Under the pieces are notes generated by a model. That model was not told the DNA's origin. It saw only the letters and a program-made list of their open reading frames with translations, and searched no databases. This document shows positions 9,048 through 16,707 of a stretch of DNA of 64,000 nt, piece by piece. Positions within the stretch are counted from its first letter, which is position 1; each line of letters opens with the position of its first letter. Source of the stretch: DATGLW01 sp035293965 (GTDB lineage: Bacteria; Actinomycetota; Acidimicrobiia; Acidimicrobiales; RAAP-2); contig DATGLW010000111.1 of the NCBI GenBank assembly GCA_035293965.1, positions 13,752 through 77,751 of the forward strand. Reading direction: 5' to 3'. Both the position numbers and the translations under genes were made by a program.

Positions 9048-10012
9048 CCGGGCCGAGCCTCGCGGCGCGCCTCGGCCGCCTCCGCTTCCCCCTCGGCGCG
9101 CCGAGCTGGCCCGGGTCCGTGCCACGGCCGGCACCCGAGCGCCGGGTCGGCCTCGACTTCGACCACGAGTGGTCGCGGCGCTACCCGGCACGCCTGGTGC
9201 GGGCCATGATCCTCGACAACGTCACCCGCCCCCTGGTCCGGCTGGCGGCACCGGCCACGGTGCGCGGGATCGAGCACCTCCGCTACGTCGAGCGGCCCGC
9301 CATCTTCGCCGCCAACCACGCCAGCCATGTCGACACCCCCCTCCTCTTGACCACGCTGCCGCCCGACATCCGGCACCGGTGCGTGGTCGCCGCCGCCTCG
9401 GACTACTTCTTCGACCGCACCTGGAAGGCGCTGCTGTGGTCGTTCTCCCTCGCCGCCGTGCCCGTCGAGCGCGGCCGTGTGAACCGGAGGTCGGCGGACA
9501 CGGTCGCAGGCCTGCTCGAGGAAGGGTGGAACCTCGTCATCTTCCCCGAGGGCGGCCGCTCCCCCGACGGATGGGCCCAGCCGTTCCGGGGCGGTGCGGC
9601 GTACCTGGCCAAGCGCACCGGGCGCCCCGTGGTGCCGGTGCACCTCGCCGGCACGCGCCACGTGCTCCCGAAGAAGCCGGACGGCGGGGCACCCGGGGGG
9701 TCCGGGAGCGAGAGCCGCCAGGGGGGGCGCCTGCGCCGCTCCCCCGTGACCGTGGTGTTCGGGGCCCCCCTCGCCGCCGCCGCGGGCGAGGACGCCCGCC
9801 GGTTCGGCGTCCGAATCGAAGCCGCGGTGGCGGCACTGGCCGACGAGGCACGCACCGACTGGTGGAGCGCCCGGCGCCGCGCGGCCGCAGGCACGACCCC
9901 GGCGCAGAGCGGACCTGACGCGTCGCCGTGGCGGAGGGCCTGGGCTCTCGGCGCCCGGCCGGGCTCCGCGGCGGCCCGGCCCGCGCCCGACGATCGCTGG
10001 CCACCTCGTTGA
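9044..10012 (+). CDS. 1-acylglycerol-3-phosphate acyltransferase family (PlsC)
   Basis: A 322-residue PlsC-type acyltransferase, moving an acyl group from acyl-CoA or acyl-ACP to lysophosphatidate or a similar acceptor at the membrane. It has the catalytic NHASHVD (NHx4D) motif near residue 90 and FPEGGRSPDG (PlsC block III) near 170. The C-terminal 60 residues are Ala/Pro/Arg-rich and look disordered. The GTG start overlaps the preceding stop as GTGA; this is the last gene of the operon. With the HAD domain of the first gene, it points to a glycerolipid, wax or ether-lipid pathway (inference). Confidence 0.87.
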   Translation: MTGPSLAARLGRLRFPLGAPSWPGSVPRPAPERRVGLDFDHEWSRRYPARLVRAMILDNVTRPLVRLAAPATVRGIEHLRYVERPAIFAANHASHVDTPLLLTTLPPDIRHRCVVAAASDYFFDRTWKALLWSFSLAAVPVERGRVNRRSADTVAGLLEEGWNLVIFPEGGRSPDGWAQPFRGGAAYLAKRTGRPVVPVHLAGTRHVLPKKPDGGAPGGSGSESRQGGRLRRSPVTVVFGAPLAAAAGEDARRFGVRIEAAVAALADEARTDWWSARRRAAAGTTPAQSGPDASPWRRAWALGARPGSAAARPAPDDRWPPR

Positions 10013-10087
10013 GCTGACCCTCCAGGCCCACCGATCCCGCCCCGGGCAGTCGGGGTGAGAGCGCCTGCCGGCGGGCCGGCGCGCGGC

Positions 10088-10864
10088 TCAGCGCACGCCT
10101 GGCAGCCGCCACCGGCGGGTCCGGGGCGTGCCGTGGCGGGCGGCACCGATGCGCGCGGCGCGCAGGGCGGCGACCTCCGCGTCGTCGAGCGGGGCAAGCC
10201 AGGTGCCGGGGCCCAGAGCCCACAACAGCAGCAGATCGGCGAGCGCGGGGTTGCGCGCCAGGACCGGCCCGTGCAGGTAGGTGCCCACGACCCGCCCCGA
10301 CCAGGCGCCCTCGGTGCCGTCGCCGGCGCCGTTGCCGACCCCGGTGACGACCTTGGCCAGGGGGCTGGCCTCGGGGCCCAGGCTCGTGGCGCCCGCGTGG
10401 TTCTCGAAGCCCGTCAAGGTGGGCAGGGCCGCGCCCTCGGCACCGACGGGCCAGGGCTCGGCCACCACCTCCCCCACCGCGCGCCGCCCGGTCCCTTTGA
10501 CGGTGGCCACGTCGAGGAGCCCGAGGCCGGGCAGGGCGCGACCGTCGGCAGCCGGGAAGAGGCGCCCCACGATCTGGAAGCCGGCGCACACCGCCAGGAC
10601 GACGCTGCCCTGCCCGACCGCCCGCCCGAAGGTCGGGTCGGCAGCGAGCAGCGCCGCCGCCCGGGCCTGGGGCAGGTCCTCGCCGCCGCCCAGGCAGTAG
10701 AGATCGGCGGTGGGCAGGGGACGGTCCGAGCCCGCCTCCACCAAGTCGACCGTGACTCCCCGCCAGGCGGCGCGCCGGGCGAGCACCAGGCCGTTCCCAC
10801 CGTCGCCGTAGGTGCCCAGCAGGTCCGGGTACACGACTGCCACCGTCAGCCCGGCGCCGCTCAC
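10088..10864 (-). CDS. gatD: Lipid II isoglutaminyl synthase, glutamine amidotransferase subunit GatD
   Basis: A 258-residue class I/CobB-type glutaminase that supplies ammonia to MurT for amidating the D-Glu of lipid II to D-isoglutamine at the inner face of the membrane. The nucleophile lies in LAVCAGFQI and the catalytic His in GTYLHGPVL. The early motif YPDLLGTYGDGGN is characteristic of GatD. The GTG at 10864 overlaps the murT stop by 4 nt (GTGA), so expression is coupled. Length is normal for GatD. It converges with the plsC gene; the 75-bp gap between them is rich in GC dyads but has no clear U-tract. Confidence 0.93.
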   Translation of the reverse strand: MSGAGLTVAVVYPDLLGTYGDGGNGLVLARRAAWRGVTVDLVEAGSDRPLPTADLYCLGGGEDLPQARAAALLAADPTFGRAVGQGSVVLAVCAGFQIVGRLFPAADGRALPGLGLLDVATVKGTGRRAVGEVVAEPWPVGAEGAALPTLTGFENHAGATSLGPEASPLAKVVTGVGNGAGDGTEGAWSGRVVGTYLHGPVLARNPALADLLLLWALGPGTWLAPLDDAEVAALRAARIGAARHGTPRTRRWRLPGVR

Positions 10865-12165
10865 CGCCGGGCCCCCAGCACGTCGTGGAAGCACGTGTAG
10901 TTGCCGATGAACTCGACGACCTCGCCCTCGACGTGGGCTGCCCTGCGAAGGGCGCCGAGCGGGGCGGGGTCGACCTCGTGGCCGACCTCGGCGTAGCGGA
11001 GCCGGACCGACAGGTCGAGGCACCGCTCGCCCGTCGCCACGACTCGCCTCCCCCGCAGCCGCTCGAAGGGCACGTCCCACAGCCACGACGGGTCGTGCCC
11101 GTCGGCGGTGCGGGCGTTGATGCCGACGACCACCGGTGCCGTCCCCCCTTCGACCAGGCCGAGGAGCTCGGACCAGCCGGCAGGGTTCTTGGCCAACAGC
11201 AGGCGAACCCGCACGCCGCCGACCACCGTCGTGGTGAAGCGCCCGGCCACCTCGGTGACCGCTGCCATGGCCCGGGCGGCATGCTCGGGGGCGACGCCGG
11301 CCACGTCGGCTGCGGCCAGGGCCATCAGGGCGTTGGCCCGGTTGAAGCGGCCCGGCAGCGCGAGGGCGAGCTCCTGGCGGCGGCCGTCTGCCCACTCGGC
11401 CACCACGGGGCCCGAAGGCCCGGGCGGCTCGCGCAGCCACAGGTCCGGGTGCGGGCGCGCCACGTCACATCCCCGGCAGCGCCACCCGGCCGGCGAACCG
11501 TCGCCGGCGCAAGGGGTTGGCGCCGGGAACTCGATCGTCCCCCCGCAGGCCGGGCACCCGACCGCGTCGTTGCGCCATCCCAGGCCGGCGGCCACCCACA
11601 TCACCGACCGTGCCGCCCCGACGCCGTAGACGACCAGGGGGTCGTCGGCGTTGGCGACGACGGTTGCCCCCAGGTCCGCCAGGGCCTGCCGCCAGCGCCC
11701 GGCCACCATCCGCACCTCGCTGCTCCGGTCGAGCTGGTCCCTCGAGAGGTTGAGCAGCACCACCACCTCGGGCGACGTGGCGACGGCGACGCGAGGGAGG
11801 TAGCCCTCGTCGACCTCCAGGACGGCCGGCACGCCGGCCGCGCGCCCTGCCAGCGCGGCCACGTGCCCGGGCGGCATGTTGGAGCCCGTGGCATTGGTGA
11901 CCACCTCGCCGTACCGGGAACGAAGGGTCTCAGCCACCAGCCGGGTCGTCGTCGTCTTGCCGTTGGTGCCGCTCACGAGCACCACCTGACGGCCGGCGGC
12001 CAGCCGAGCGAGCAGCGCCGGCTCCACCAACAGGCCGAGGCGCCCCCCCGCGACCGTGCCGCTCCCGAACCCCAGGCGCCGCGAGGCGGCGTTGACCACT
12101 CTGACGAGCAGCGCCGCCGCCCGCGCTCGCCCGGGCAGATGCCGGCTGGGCAGGTGCGCGCTCAC
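10861..12165 (-). CDS. murT: Lipid II isoglutaminyl synthase, MurT subunit
   Basis: A 434-residue Mur-ligase-like enzyme that activates the D-Glu carboxyl of lipid II with ATP for amidation by GatD ammonia. It has the P-loop VSGTNGKTTTTRL near residue 60, a Mur-ligase central domain, and the four-cysteine zinc ribbon specific to MurT (CPACGG ... CRGCD, about residues 190-225). The C-terminal DUF1727-type domain includes NPAGWSELL. I chose the GTG at 12165 because TACCCT lies 8 nt upstream (leaderless geometry) and the protein then begins just before conserved sequence; the frame stays open to 12330 but that stretch is repeat-like. A second, near-consensus promoter lies at 12381-12409. Confidence 0.92.
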   Translation of the reverse strand: MSAHLPSRHLPGRARAAALLVRVVNAASRRLGFGSGTVAGGRLGLLVEPALLARLAAGRQVVLVSGTNGKTTTTRLVAETLRSRYGEVVTNATGSNMPPGHVAALAGRAAGVPAVLEVDEGYLPRVAVATSPEVVVLLNLSRDQLDRSSEVRMVAGRWRQALADLGATVVANADDPLVVYGVGAARSVMWVAAGLGWRNDAVGCPACGGTIEFPAPTPCAGDGSPAGWRCRGCDVARPHPDLWLREPPGPSGPVVAEWADGRRQELALALPGRFNRANALMALAAADVAGVAPEHAARAMAAVTEVAGRFTTTVVGGVRVRLLLAKNPAGWSELLGLVEGGTAPVVVGINARTADGHDPSWLWDVPFERLRGRRVVATGERCLDLSVRLRYAEVGHEVDPAPLGALRRAAHVEGEVVEFIGNYTCFHDVLGARR

Positions 12166-12173
12166 GCCGCGCC

Positions 12174-12179
12174 AGGGTA
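12174..12179 (-). promoter_or_regulatory. Proximal -10 box of murT
   Basis: TACCCT on the minus strand ends 8 nt before the GTG at 12165, allowing a leaderless or near-leaderless murT transcript separate from the long-leader transcript starting near 12374. Confidence 0.4.
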
Positions 12180-12210
12180 CCTGGGCCTGCCAGGGTCGCC
12201 GGGGCTCGCC

Positions 12211-12272
12211 CCGAGCCGGCTCCGGCGTGCCCGAGCCGGCGTGCCCCGAGCCGGCTCCGGCGTACCCGAGCC
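12211..12272. repeat. Degenerate tandem repeat in murT leader
   Basis: Three and a half units built on CCGAGCCGGC(TCCGGC)GTGC, 15-20 bp each, between the hairpin and the murT start. It may be non-coding leader sequence. Confidence 0.6.
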
Positions 12273-12274
12273 AC

Positions 12275-12330
12275 GAAAATCCCCCCAGACGCGGTGAAGG
12301 GATCGCCGGGGGGGGAGGCGATCCCTTCAC
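12275..12330 (-). promoter_or_regulatory. Stem-loop with possible C/G pseudoknot in murT leader
   Basis: On the minus strand a perfect 14-bp stem (GTGAAGGGATCGCC with GGCGATCCCTTCAC, 12317-12330 and 12294-12307) closes a 9-nt loop containing eight C. Seven nt after the stem comes GGGGGG (12281-12286) and then ATTTTC (12275-12280). The C-loop could pair with the G-run, giving an H-type pseudoknot or a C/G helix followed by a short U-tract. This suggests attenuation or another RNA switch; no known riboswitch family is recognised. Confidence 0.6.
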
Positions 12331-12362
12331 TCGACACGCCAGGAACGGAGGGGGGGTTCCAT
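12327..12362 (-). other. Possible 11-codon leader peptide
   Basis: A short frame reading MEPPLRSWRVE-stop runs from an ATG at 12362, and its TGA lies inside the left arm of the hairpin. AGGAG directly abuts the ATG, which is closer than usual for a Shine-Dalgarno, so translation is uncertain. Confidence 0.25.
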
Positions 12363-12380
12363 CTCCTGCGGTCTGAGGAC

Positions 12381-12409
12381 ATCCTACGGGGGACGGACCA
12401 ATCTGTCAA
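12381..12409 (-). promoter_or_regulatory. Near-consensus housekeeping promoter for murT-gatD
   Basis: TTGACA (12404-12409) and TAGGAT (12381-12386) on the minus strand are separated by exactly 17 nt. Transcription should begin near 12374, giving a leader of about 210 nt before the murT GTG. It is the clearest sigma-70-like promoter in the window. Confidence 0.75.
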
Positions 12410-12420
12410 TGAGTTTTGAG

Positions 12421-12452
12421 AGATATCTTCGATCGTATTTGGCGATAAGATC
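12421..12452. promoter_or_regulatory. AT-rich LysR-type operator candidate
   Basis: An unusually AT-rich stretch with an imperfect dyad, ATCTT at 12425-12429 and AAGAT at 12447-12451, lies immediately upstream of the murT -35 and within the lysR upstream region. This is the usual position of a LysR-type regulator binding site between divergent promoters. Confidence 0.5.
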
Positions 12453-12567
12453 AGAGGAGCGCGAACGGGTCGCGAACGGGCCTGCTCCACCCAGGCCAGG
12501 GTTCCGAGCAGGAGCGTGGCGCCGGGTGCGGCAAGGGCGCGGCAAGGGCCCGGAGAGAGGATCGGAC

Positions 12568-13572
12568 ATGGAGCTGAGGCACCTGCAGGCCCTGCTCGGG
12601 ATCGCTGAGTGCGGCAGCTTCTCGGCTGCCGCCGTGGCAATGGGAACCGTGCAATCCAACGTGTCCTCGCACGTGGCAAAGCTCGAGCGCGAGCTCGGCG
12701 TGGCCCTCGTCGACCGCTCGTCGGGGAAGCTGACCGAAGAGGGCGAGCTCGTCGCAGCCCGGGCCCGGCGGATGCTGGTGGAGCTCGATGCCATGATGGC
12801 CGACGTCGTGGCCCTCCGCCAGGAGGTCGCGGGCACGGTGCGCGTCGGCACCATCGGCACCACCGGCCGCTGGCTCGTCCCCCAGCTGGCGAGCTACCTC
12901 CGGGACCGCCATCCCCACATCCGGCTCAACGTGTCCGACGGCACGAGCGCCTCGCTCGAGCCCCAGCTCCTCTCGGGCGTGCTCGACCTGGCGGTGGTGA
13001 CCCTGCCCGTCCCCAACGACGAGCTGTCGGCCACCCCCCTGTTCGAGGAGGACCTCATGCTCGTCGTACCTGCGGGGCACCCCCTGGCTGGCGAAGCCGA
13101 GCATTCGGTCGTGGCCCCGGCTGCCCCGGTCGAGGGCCCGCTGGCCGAGCTGAGCCCGCGGCGCGGCGTCGGCTCGCGCCGGGTGGTGGCGCCGCTCCCC
13201 CTCTCGACGCTGTCGGAGCTCGAACTCATCCTCCCGACACCGGGCACCCCGCTGCGCGACGAGATCGACGCTGCCTTCCAGGCACCGGCACTGCCCCAGC
13301 ATGCCCTGATGGAGATCGACGGCATCCGGCTCATCGCCTCGCTCGTCTTCGACGGCCACGGTCCGGCAATTCTGCCGGCCACGGCCGTGCCCGCCTACCT
13401 GCGCGACCGGGTCCGGCTGCTGCCCGTCGACGGCCTGCCGCGACGTCGTGTGGGGGTGGCCTTGCGGCGCAGGGCCATGCCGTCGGCTCCGGCCCGGGTG
13501 GTGATCGAGCTCCTTCAGGAGATCACCTTCGACCCCGACGGTCTCCCCGAGGGTCTCCATCCCTCGCCCTGA
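12568..13572 (+). CDS. LysR-family transcriptional regulator
   Basis: A 334-residue LysR-type regulator. The N-terminal winged helix-turn-helix is clear (ELRHLQALLGIAECGSF, then SNVSSHVAKLERELG and LVDRS), followed by the periplasmic-binding-protein-like effector domain. Relative to typical members the effector domain carries an extra Pro/Ala-rich stretch of about 30 residues (about 170-205). I chose the ATG at 12568 because GAGAGAGG lies 7 nt upstream and the protein begins exactly at the HTH. Being divergent from murT-gatD with an AT-rich dyad between them, it probably regulates that operon and itself (inference); the effector is unknown. Confidence 0.9.
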   Translation: MELRHLQALLGIAECGSFSAAAVAMGTVQSNVSSHVAKLERELGVALVDRSSGKLTEEGELVAARARRMLVELDAMMADVVALRQEVAGTVRVGTIGTTGRWLVPQLASYLRDRHPHIRLNVSDGTSASLEPQLLSGVLDLAVVTLPVPNDELSATPLFEEDLMLVVPAGHPLAGEAEHSVVAPAAPVEGPLAELSPRRGVGSRRVVAPLPLSTLSELELILPTPGTPLRDEIDAAFQAPALPQHALMEIDGIRLIASLVFDGHGPAILPATAVPAYLRDRVRLLPVDGLPRRRVGVALRRRAMPSAPARVVIELLQEITFDPDGLPEGLHPSP

Positions 13573-13612
13573 CGAGCCGGGGCAATCCCAGCCGAGCCCG
13601 GGCCCACCGGAG

Positions 13613-13704
13613 CGAAGCCCTCCCTCGCACGGAGCAGCCGGGCCGACACGAGCACCGACCCGCCGCCATCGACGAAGCCCTTTCTCGCCCGGAGCAGCCC
13701 GGCC
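13613..13704. repeat. Imperfect 32-bp direct repeat, period 60
   Basis: CGAAGCCCTCCCTCGCACGG at 13613 and its continuation recur at 13673-13704 with four substitutions, filling the lysR-tldD gap. Confidence 0.6.
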
Positions 13705-13713
13705 ACGGCCAGA

Positions 13714-13719
13714 TAGCGT
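13714..13719 (+). promoter_or_regulatory. -10 box of tldD
   Basis: TAGCGT ends 6 nt before the GTG at 13726; no Shine-Dalgarno is present, which suggests a leaderless transcript. Confidence 0.4.
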
Positions 13720-13725
13720 GCGGTC

Positions 13726-15294
13726 GTGACCACCAACGGCAGCCGTCGGCAGCAGCGCGAGCCCGAGCGCGAGCCCGAGCGCGAGCCCGGGGTCGAGCCC
13801 GGCGGGGAGGGGCTCGACCCGGCATCCCTGGCACCGGTCGTCGATGCAGCCCTCTCCGAGAGCGCCCGGCTCGGTTGCCGGCACGCCGAGGTCCGGGTGG
13901 AGCGGATCCGCTCCCAGGTCGTGCGTCTGCGCGACGGACGAGTCGAGACCACCGCCGACGACACCGAGTACGGCGTCGGCCTGCGGGTGCTGCACGCAGG
14001 CGCGTTCGGGTTCGCCGCCACCGTGGCGGTCACGGCCGACGACGCCGCCGCGTTGGCCGAGCAGGCGACCGCTGCGGCAGCGACCGCCGCCAGGGCCACC
14101 TCGCGGCACGTGGAGCTCGCCGACGAGCCGTCGCACGGCCAGGTGCGCTGGCGATCGCCCTACCGGGTCGACCCTGCGACCGTCCCCCTCGCCGACAAGG
14201 TGTCGCGCCTCGAGGAGTGGAGCCGCCGCCTGCTCGAGGCGCCCGGCGTCGACCACGTGACGGCCACGGTGCTGGCCGTGGTCGAGGACAAGCACTTCGC
14301 CAACCTCGAGGGCACGGTGGCCACCCAGCGCCGGGTGCGGGTGCACCCGGTGGTGGAAGCCCTCGCACTCGGCCGGGACAGCTTCGAGACGATGCGCACC
14401 CTGGCCCCGCCCACCGGTCGCGGCTGGGAGTACCTCGACGGCGAGGGCTGGGACTGGGACGCCGAGCTCGCCGAGCTGCCCGAGCTGCTGTCGGCCAAGC
14501 TTGCCGCCCCCTCGGTCGAGGCTGGCACCTACGACCTGGTCGTCGACCCCAGCAACCTGTGGCTCACCATCCACGAGTCGATCGGCCACGCCACCGAGCT
14601 GGATCGGGCCATGGGCTTCGAGGCTGCCTACGCCGGTACGTCCTTCGCCACTCCTGACAAGCTCGGCTCCTTGCGCTACGGGTCGCCGGTCATGCACGTG
14701 ACCGGCGACCGCACCACGCCGCACGGGCTCGCCACCGTGGCCGTCGACGACGAAGGGGTGGCGGCAGGCTCCTTCGACCTCGTCCGCCAGGGCGTGCTCG
14801 TCGGCTACCAGCTCGACCGGGCGATCGCCGCCGAGGCGGGCCTGGGCGCGTCCAACGGGTGCGCGTTCGCCGACTCGCCGCTGCACGTGCCCATCCAGCG
14901 GATGGCCAACGTGTCGCTCCAGCCGGCAGCGGGCGAGGGGCCGACCACGGCGGACCTGATCGGCGCGGTGGACCGGGGCATCTACATCGTCGGCGACAAG
15001 AGCTGGTCGATCGACATGCAGCGCTACAACTTCCAGTTCACCGGCCAGCGGTTCTTCGCCATCCGCAACGGGAGGCTCGCCGGGCAGGTGCGCGACGTCG
15101 CCTACCAGGCGACAACCACCGAGTTCTGGGGGTCCCTCGAGGCGGTCGGCGGGCGGGCCACCTACGTGCTCGGCGGCGCCTTCAACTGCGGCAAGGGGCA
15201 GCCCGGCCAGGTGGCGCCCGTCAGCCACGGGTGCCCGTCGGCACTCGTGCGAGGGGTGCGGGTGCTGAACGCCCGCCAGGAGTCCGGGCGGTGA
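13726..15294 (+). CDS. tldD: TldD metalloprotease subunit
   Basis: A 522-residue TldD/PmbA-family protein, the catalytic half of the TldD-TldE protease that trims leader peptides of modified peptides and acts on unfolded peptides in the cytoplasm. The zinc motif HESIGHATE (HExxxH, about residue 285) is intact. The C-terminal third contains GDKSWSIDMQRYNFQFT and GGAFNCGKGQPGQ, typical of TldD. The first 25 residues are a non-conserved Glu/Pro/Arg repeat (EPEREPERE). The gene overlaps tldE by 4 nt (GTGA at 15291-15294). No RiPP precursor or modification gene is seen nearby, so a housekeeping role is most likely. Confidence 0.93.
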   Translation: MTTNGSRRQQREPEREPEREPGVEPGGEGLDPASLAPVVDAALSESARLGCRHAEVRVERIRSQVVRLRDGRVETTADDTEYGVGLRVLHAGAFGFAATVAVTADDAAALAEQATAAAATAARATSRHVELADEPSHGQVRWRSPYRVDPATVPLADKVSRLEEWSRRLLEAPGVDHVTATVLAVVEDKHFANLEGTVATQRRVRVHPVVEALALGRDSFETMRTLAPPTGRGWEYLDGEGWDWDAELAELPELLSAKLAAPSVEAGTYDLVVDPSNLWLTIHESIGHATELDRAMGFEAAYAGTSFATPDKLGSLRYGSPVMHVTGDRTTPHGLATVAVDDEGVAAGSFDLVRQGVLVGYQLDRAIAAEAGLGASNGCAFADSPLHVPIQRMANVSLQPAAGEGPTTADLIGAVDRGIYIVGDKSWSIDMQRYNFQFTGQRFFAIRNGRLAGQVRDVAYQATTTEFWGSLEAVGGRATYVLGGAFNCGKGQPGQVAPVSHGCPSALVRGVRVLNARQESGR

Positions 15295-16703
15295 GCCCCC
15301 GGCGCTCGGCCCCCATGGCCGGCAGCGGCCTGCCGCCGGCCCACGACGTGGTCGAGCGGGCCCTTGCTGCGGCGGGGGGTGAGAGCGTCGTGATCGTGGA
15401 GGACGCCAGCGAGGCCGAGCTGCGGTTCGCCAACAACACGACCACCACCAACGGGGTGCGCCGCGACCGGCGGGTGACCATCGTGCGCATCCGCCCGTCG
15501 CCGCAGGGACCCGTGGCAGGTGCCGCCCGCCGCTCGGGCATCGTCGACGTCGAGGACCTGGCCGCGGCCGCCTGGCACGACGCGGAAGGCTCCCAGCCCG
15601 GCGAGGACGCGGCCGACCTCGTCGCCGGTGGCCCCGACCCCGACTTCGAGGACCCGCCGGGCTCGACCGACCTGACGGTGCTCGGGGGCGTCGTGGCCGG
15701 GCTGTCCGGTGCCTTCGAGCGGGCGCGGGGCGAAGGCACGGTCCTGGCGGGGTTCGCCGAGCACCGAGTGGCCACGACCTACCTCGGCACCTCGAGCGGC
15801 CTCCGGCGCCGCCACGTCCAGCCCACGGGGGCGATGCACCTGGTGGCGCGCTCGGGCGACGGGAGCCGCTCGGCCTGGGCCGGCGCGGGCACCGCCACCT
15901 TCGACGACGTCGACGTCGACCTCCTCGAACGGCGCCTCGCGGCGCGCCTCGAGCAGGCCCGGCGCCGGGTCGACCTCGAGCCGGGCCGCTACGAGGTCGT
16001 CCTGCCACCCGAGGCCACCGCCGACCTCATGGTCGCGCTGTGGGAGGCCGCCTCGGGGAAGGAGGCCGAGGAGGGCCGATCCGTGTTCTCCCGAGCCGGA
16101 GGGGGGACGCGGCTCGGCGACGTCCTGTCGCCCCTCCCCTTCGAGCTGCGCAGCGACCCCGGCGAGCCGGGGCTCGAGTGCGCGCCGTTCCTCGTGGCCG
16201 GCGCCTCGGGCGCCGACGTGTCGGTCTTCGACAACGGCCTGCCCCTGGGGCGCACGGTGTGGCTGGAGGGCGGTCGCCTGGCCCACCTCCGCTACCACCG
16301 GGCCGGGGCCGCCCGCGCCGGCGTCGAGGTGGCGGCCCCGGTGGACAACCTGGTGCTCGAGCTGCCCGGGGGGAGCGGGAGCGTGGAGGACTTGGTCGCC
16401 CGGACCGAGCGGGGCCTCTTGCTCACCTCCCTGTGGTACATCCGCGAGGTCGATCCGGCCACCTTGCTGCTGACCGGCCTCACTCGCGATGGCGTCTACG
16501 TGGTCGAAGGGGGCGAGATCGTGGGGGCGGCCAACAACTTCCGCTTCAACGAGAGCCCCGTCGACCTCCTGGCGCGGACCGCCGAGGTGGGCGCCACCGT
16601 CCGCGCCCTGGGGCGCGAGTTCGGCGAGTGGCTCAACCGCACGGCCATGCCGCCCCTGCGCGTCCCGGACTTCAACATGAGCTCGGTCAGCCAGGCCAGC
16701 TGA
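15291..16703 (+). CDS. tldE: TldE/PmbA protease subunit
   Basis: A 470-residue partner of TldD that lacks the HExxxH motif, as is normal for TldE; it forms the heterodimeric barrel enclosing the TldD active site. The PmbA fold is recognisable by FANNTTTTNGVRRD near the N-terminus and by the C-terminal block with TSLWYIREVDPATLLLTGLT and NNFRFNESPVDLL. The GTG start overlaps the tldD stop, indicating stoichiometric coupled translation. The next gene begins 4 nt after its stop. Confidence 0.92.
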   Translation: MSPRRSAPMAGSGLPPAHDVVERALAAAGGESVVIVEDASEAELRFANNTTTTNGVRRDRRVTIVRIRPSPQGPVAGAARRSGIVDVEDLAAAAWHDAEGSQPGEDAADLVAGGPDPDFEDPPGSTDLTVLGGVVAGLSGAFERARGEGTVLAGFAEHRVATTYLGTSSGLRRRHVQPTGAMHLVARSGDGSRSAWAGAGTATFDDVDVDLLERRLAARLEQARRRVDLEPGRYEVVLPPEATADLMVALWEAASGKEAEEGRSVFSRAGGGTRLGDVLSPLPFELRSDPGEPGLECAPFLVAGASGADVSVFDNGLPLGRTVWLEGGRLAHLRYHRAGAARAGVEVAAPVDNLVLELPGGSGSVEDLVARTERGLLLTSLWYIREVDPATLLLTGLTRDGVYVVEGGEIVGAANNFRFNESPVDLLARTAEVGATVRALGREFGEWLNRTAMPPLRVPDFNMSSVSQAS

Positions 16704-16707
16704 GGCC

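Noticed and set aside
12294..12330. Simple intrinsic terminator
   Set aside because: The stem is strong but a U-run does not follow directly on either strand; the AUUUUC lies 13 nt downstream after a G-run, so a regulatory leader fits better.
12451..16008. Minus-strand frame of more than 1100 codons across lysR-tldD-tldE
   Set aside because: No domains; it is the shadow of three well-supported plus-strand genes.
13726..16703. RiPP (modified peptide) cluster around tldD-tldE
   Set aside because: No precursor peptide, cyclodehydratase or radical-SAM maturase gene is adjacent.
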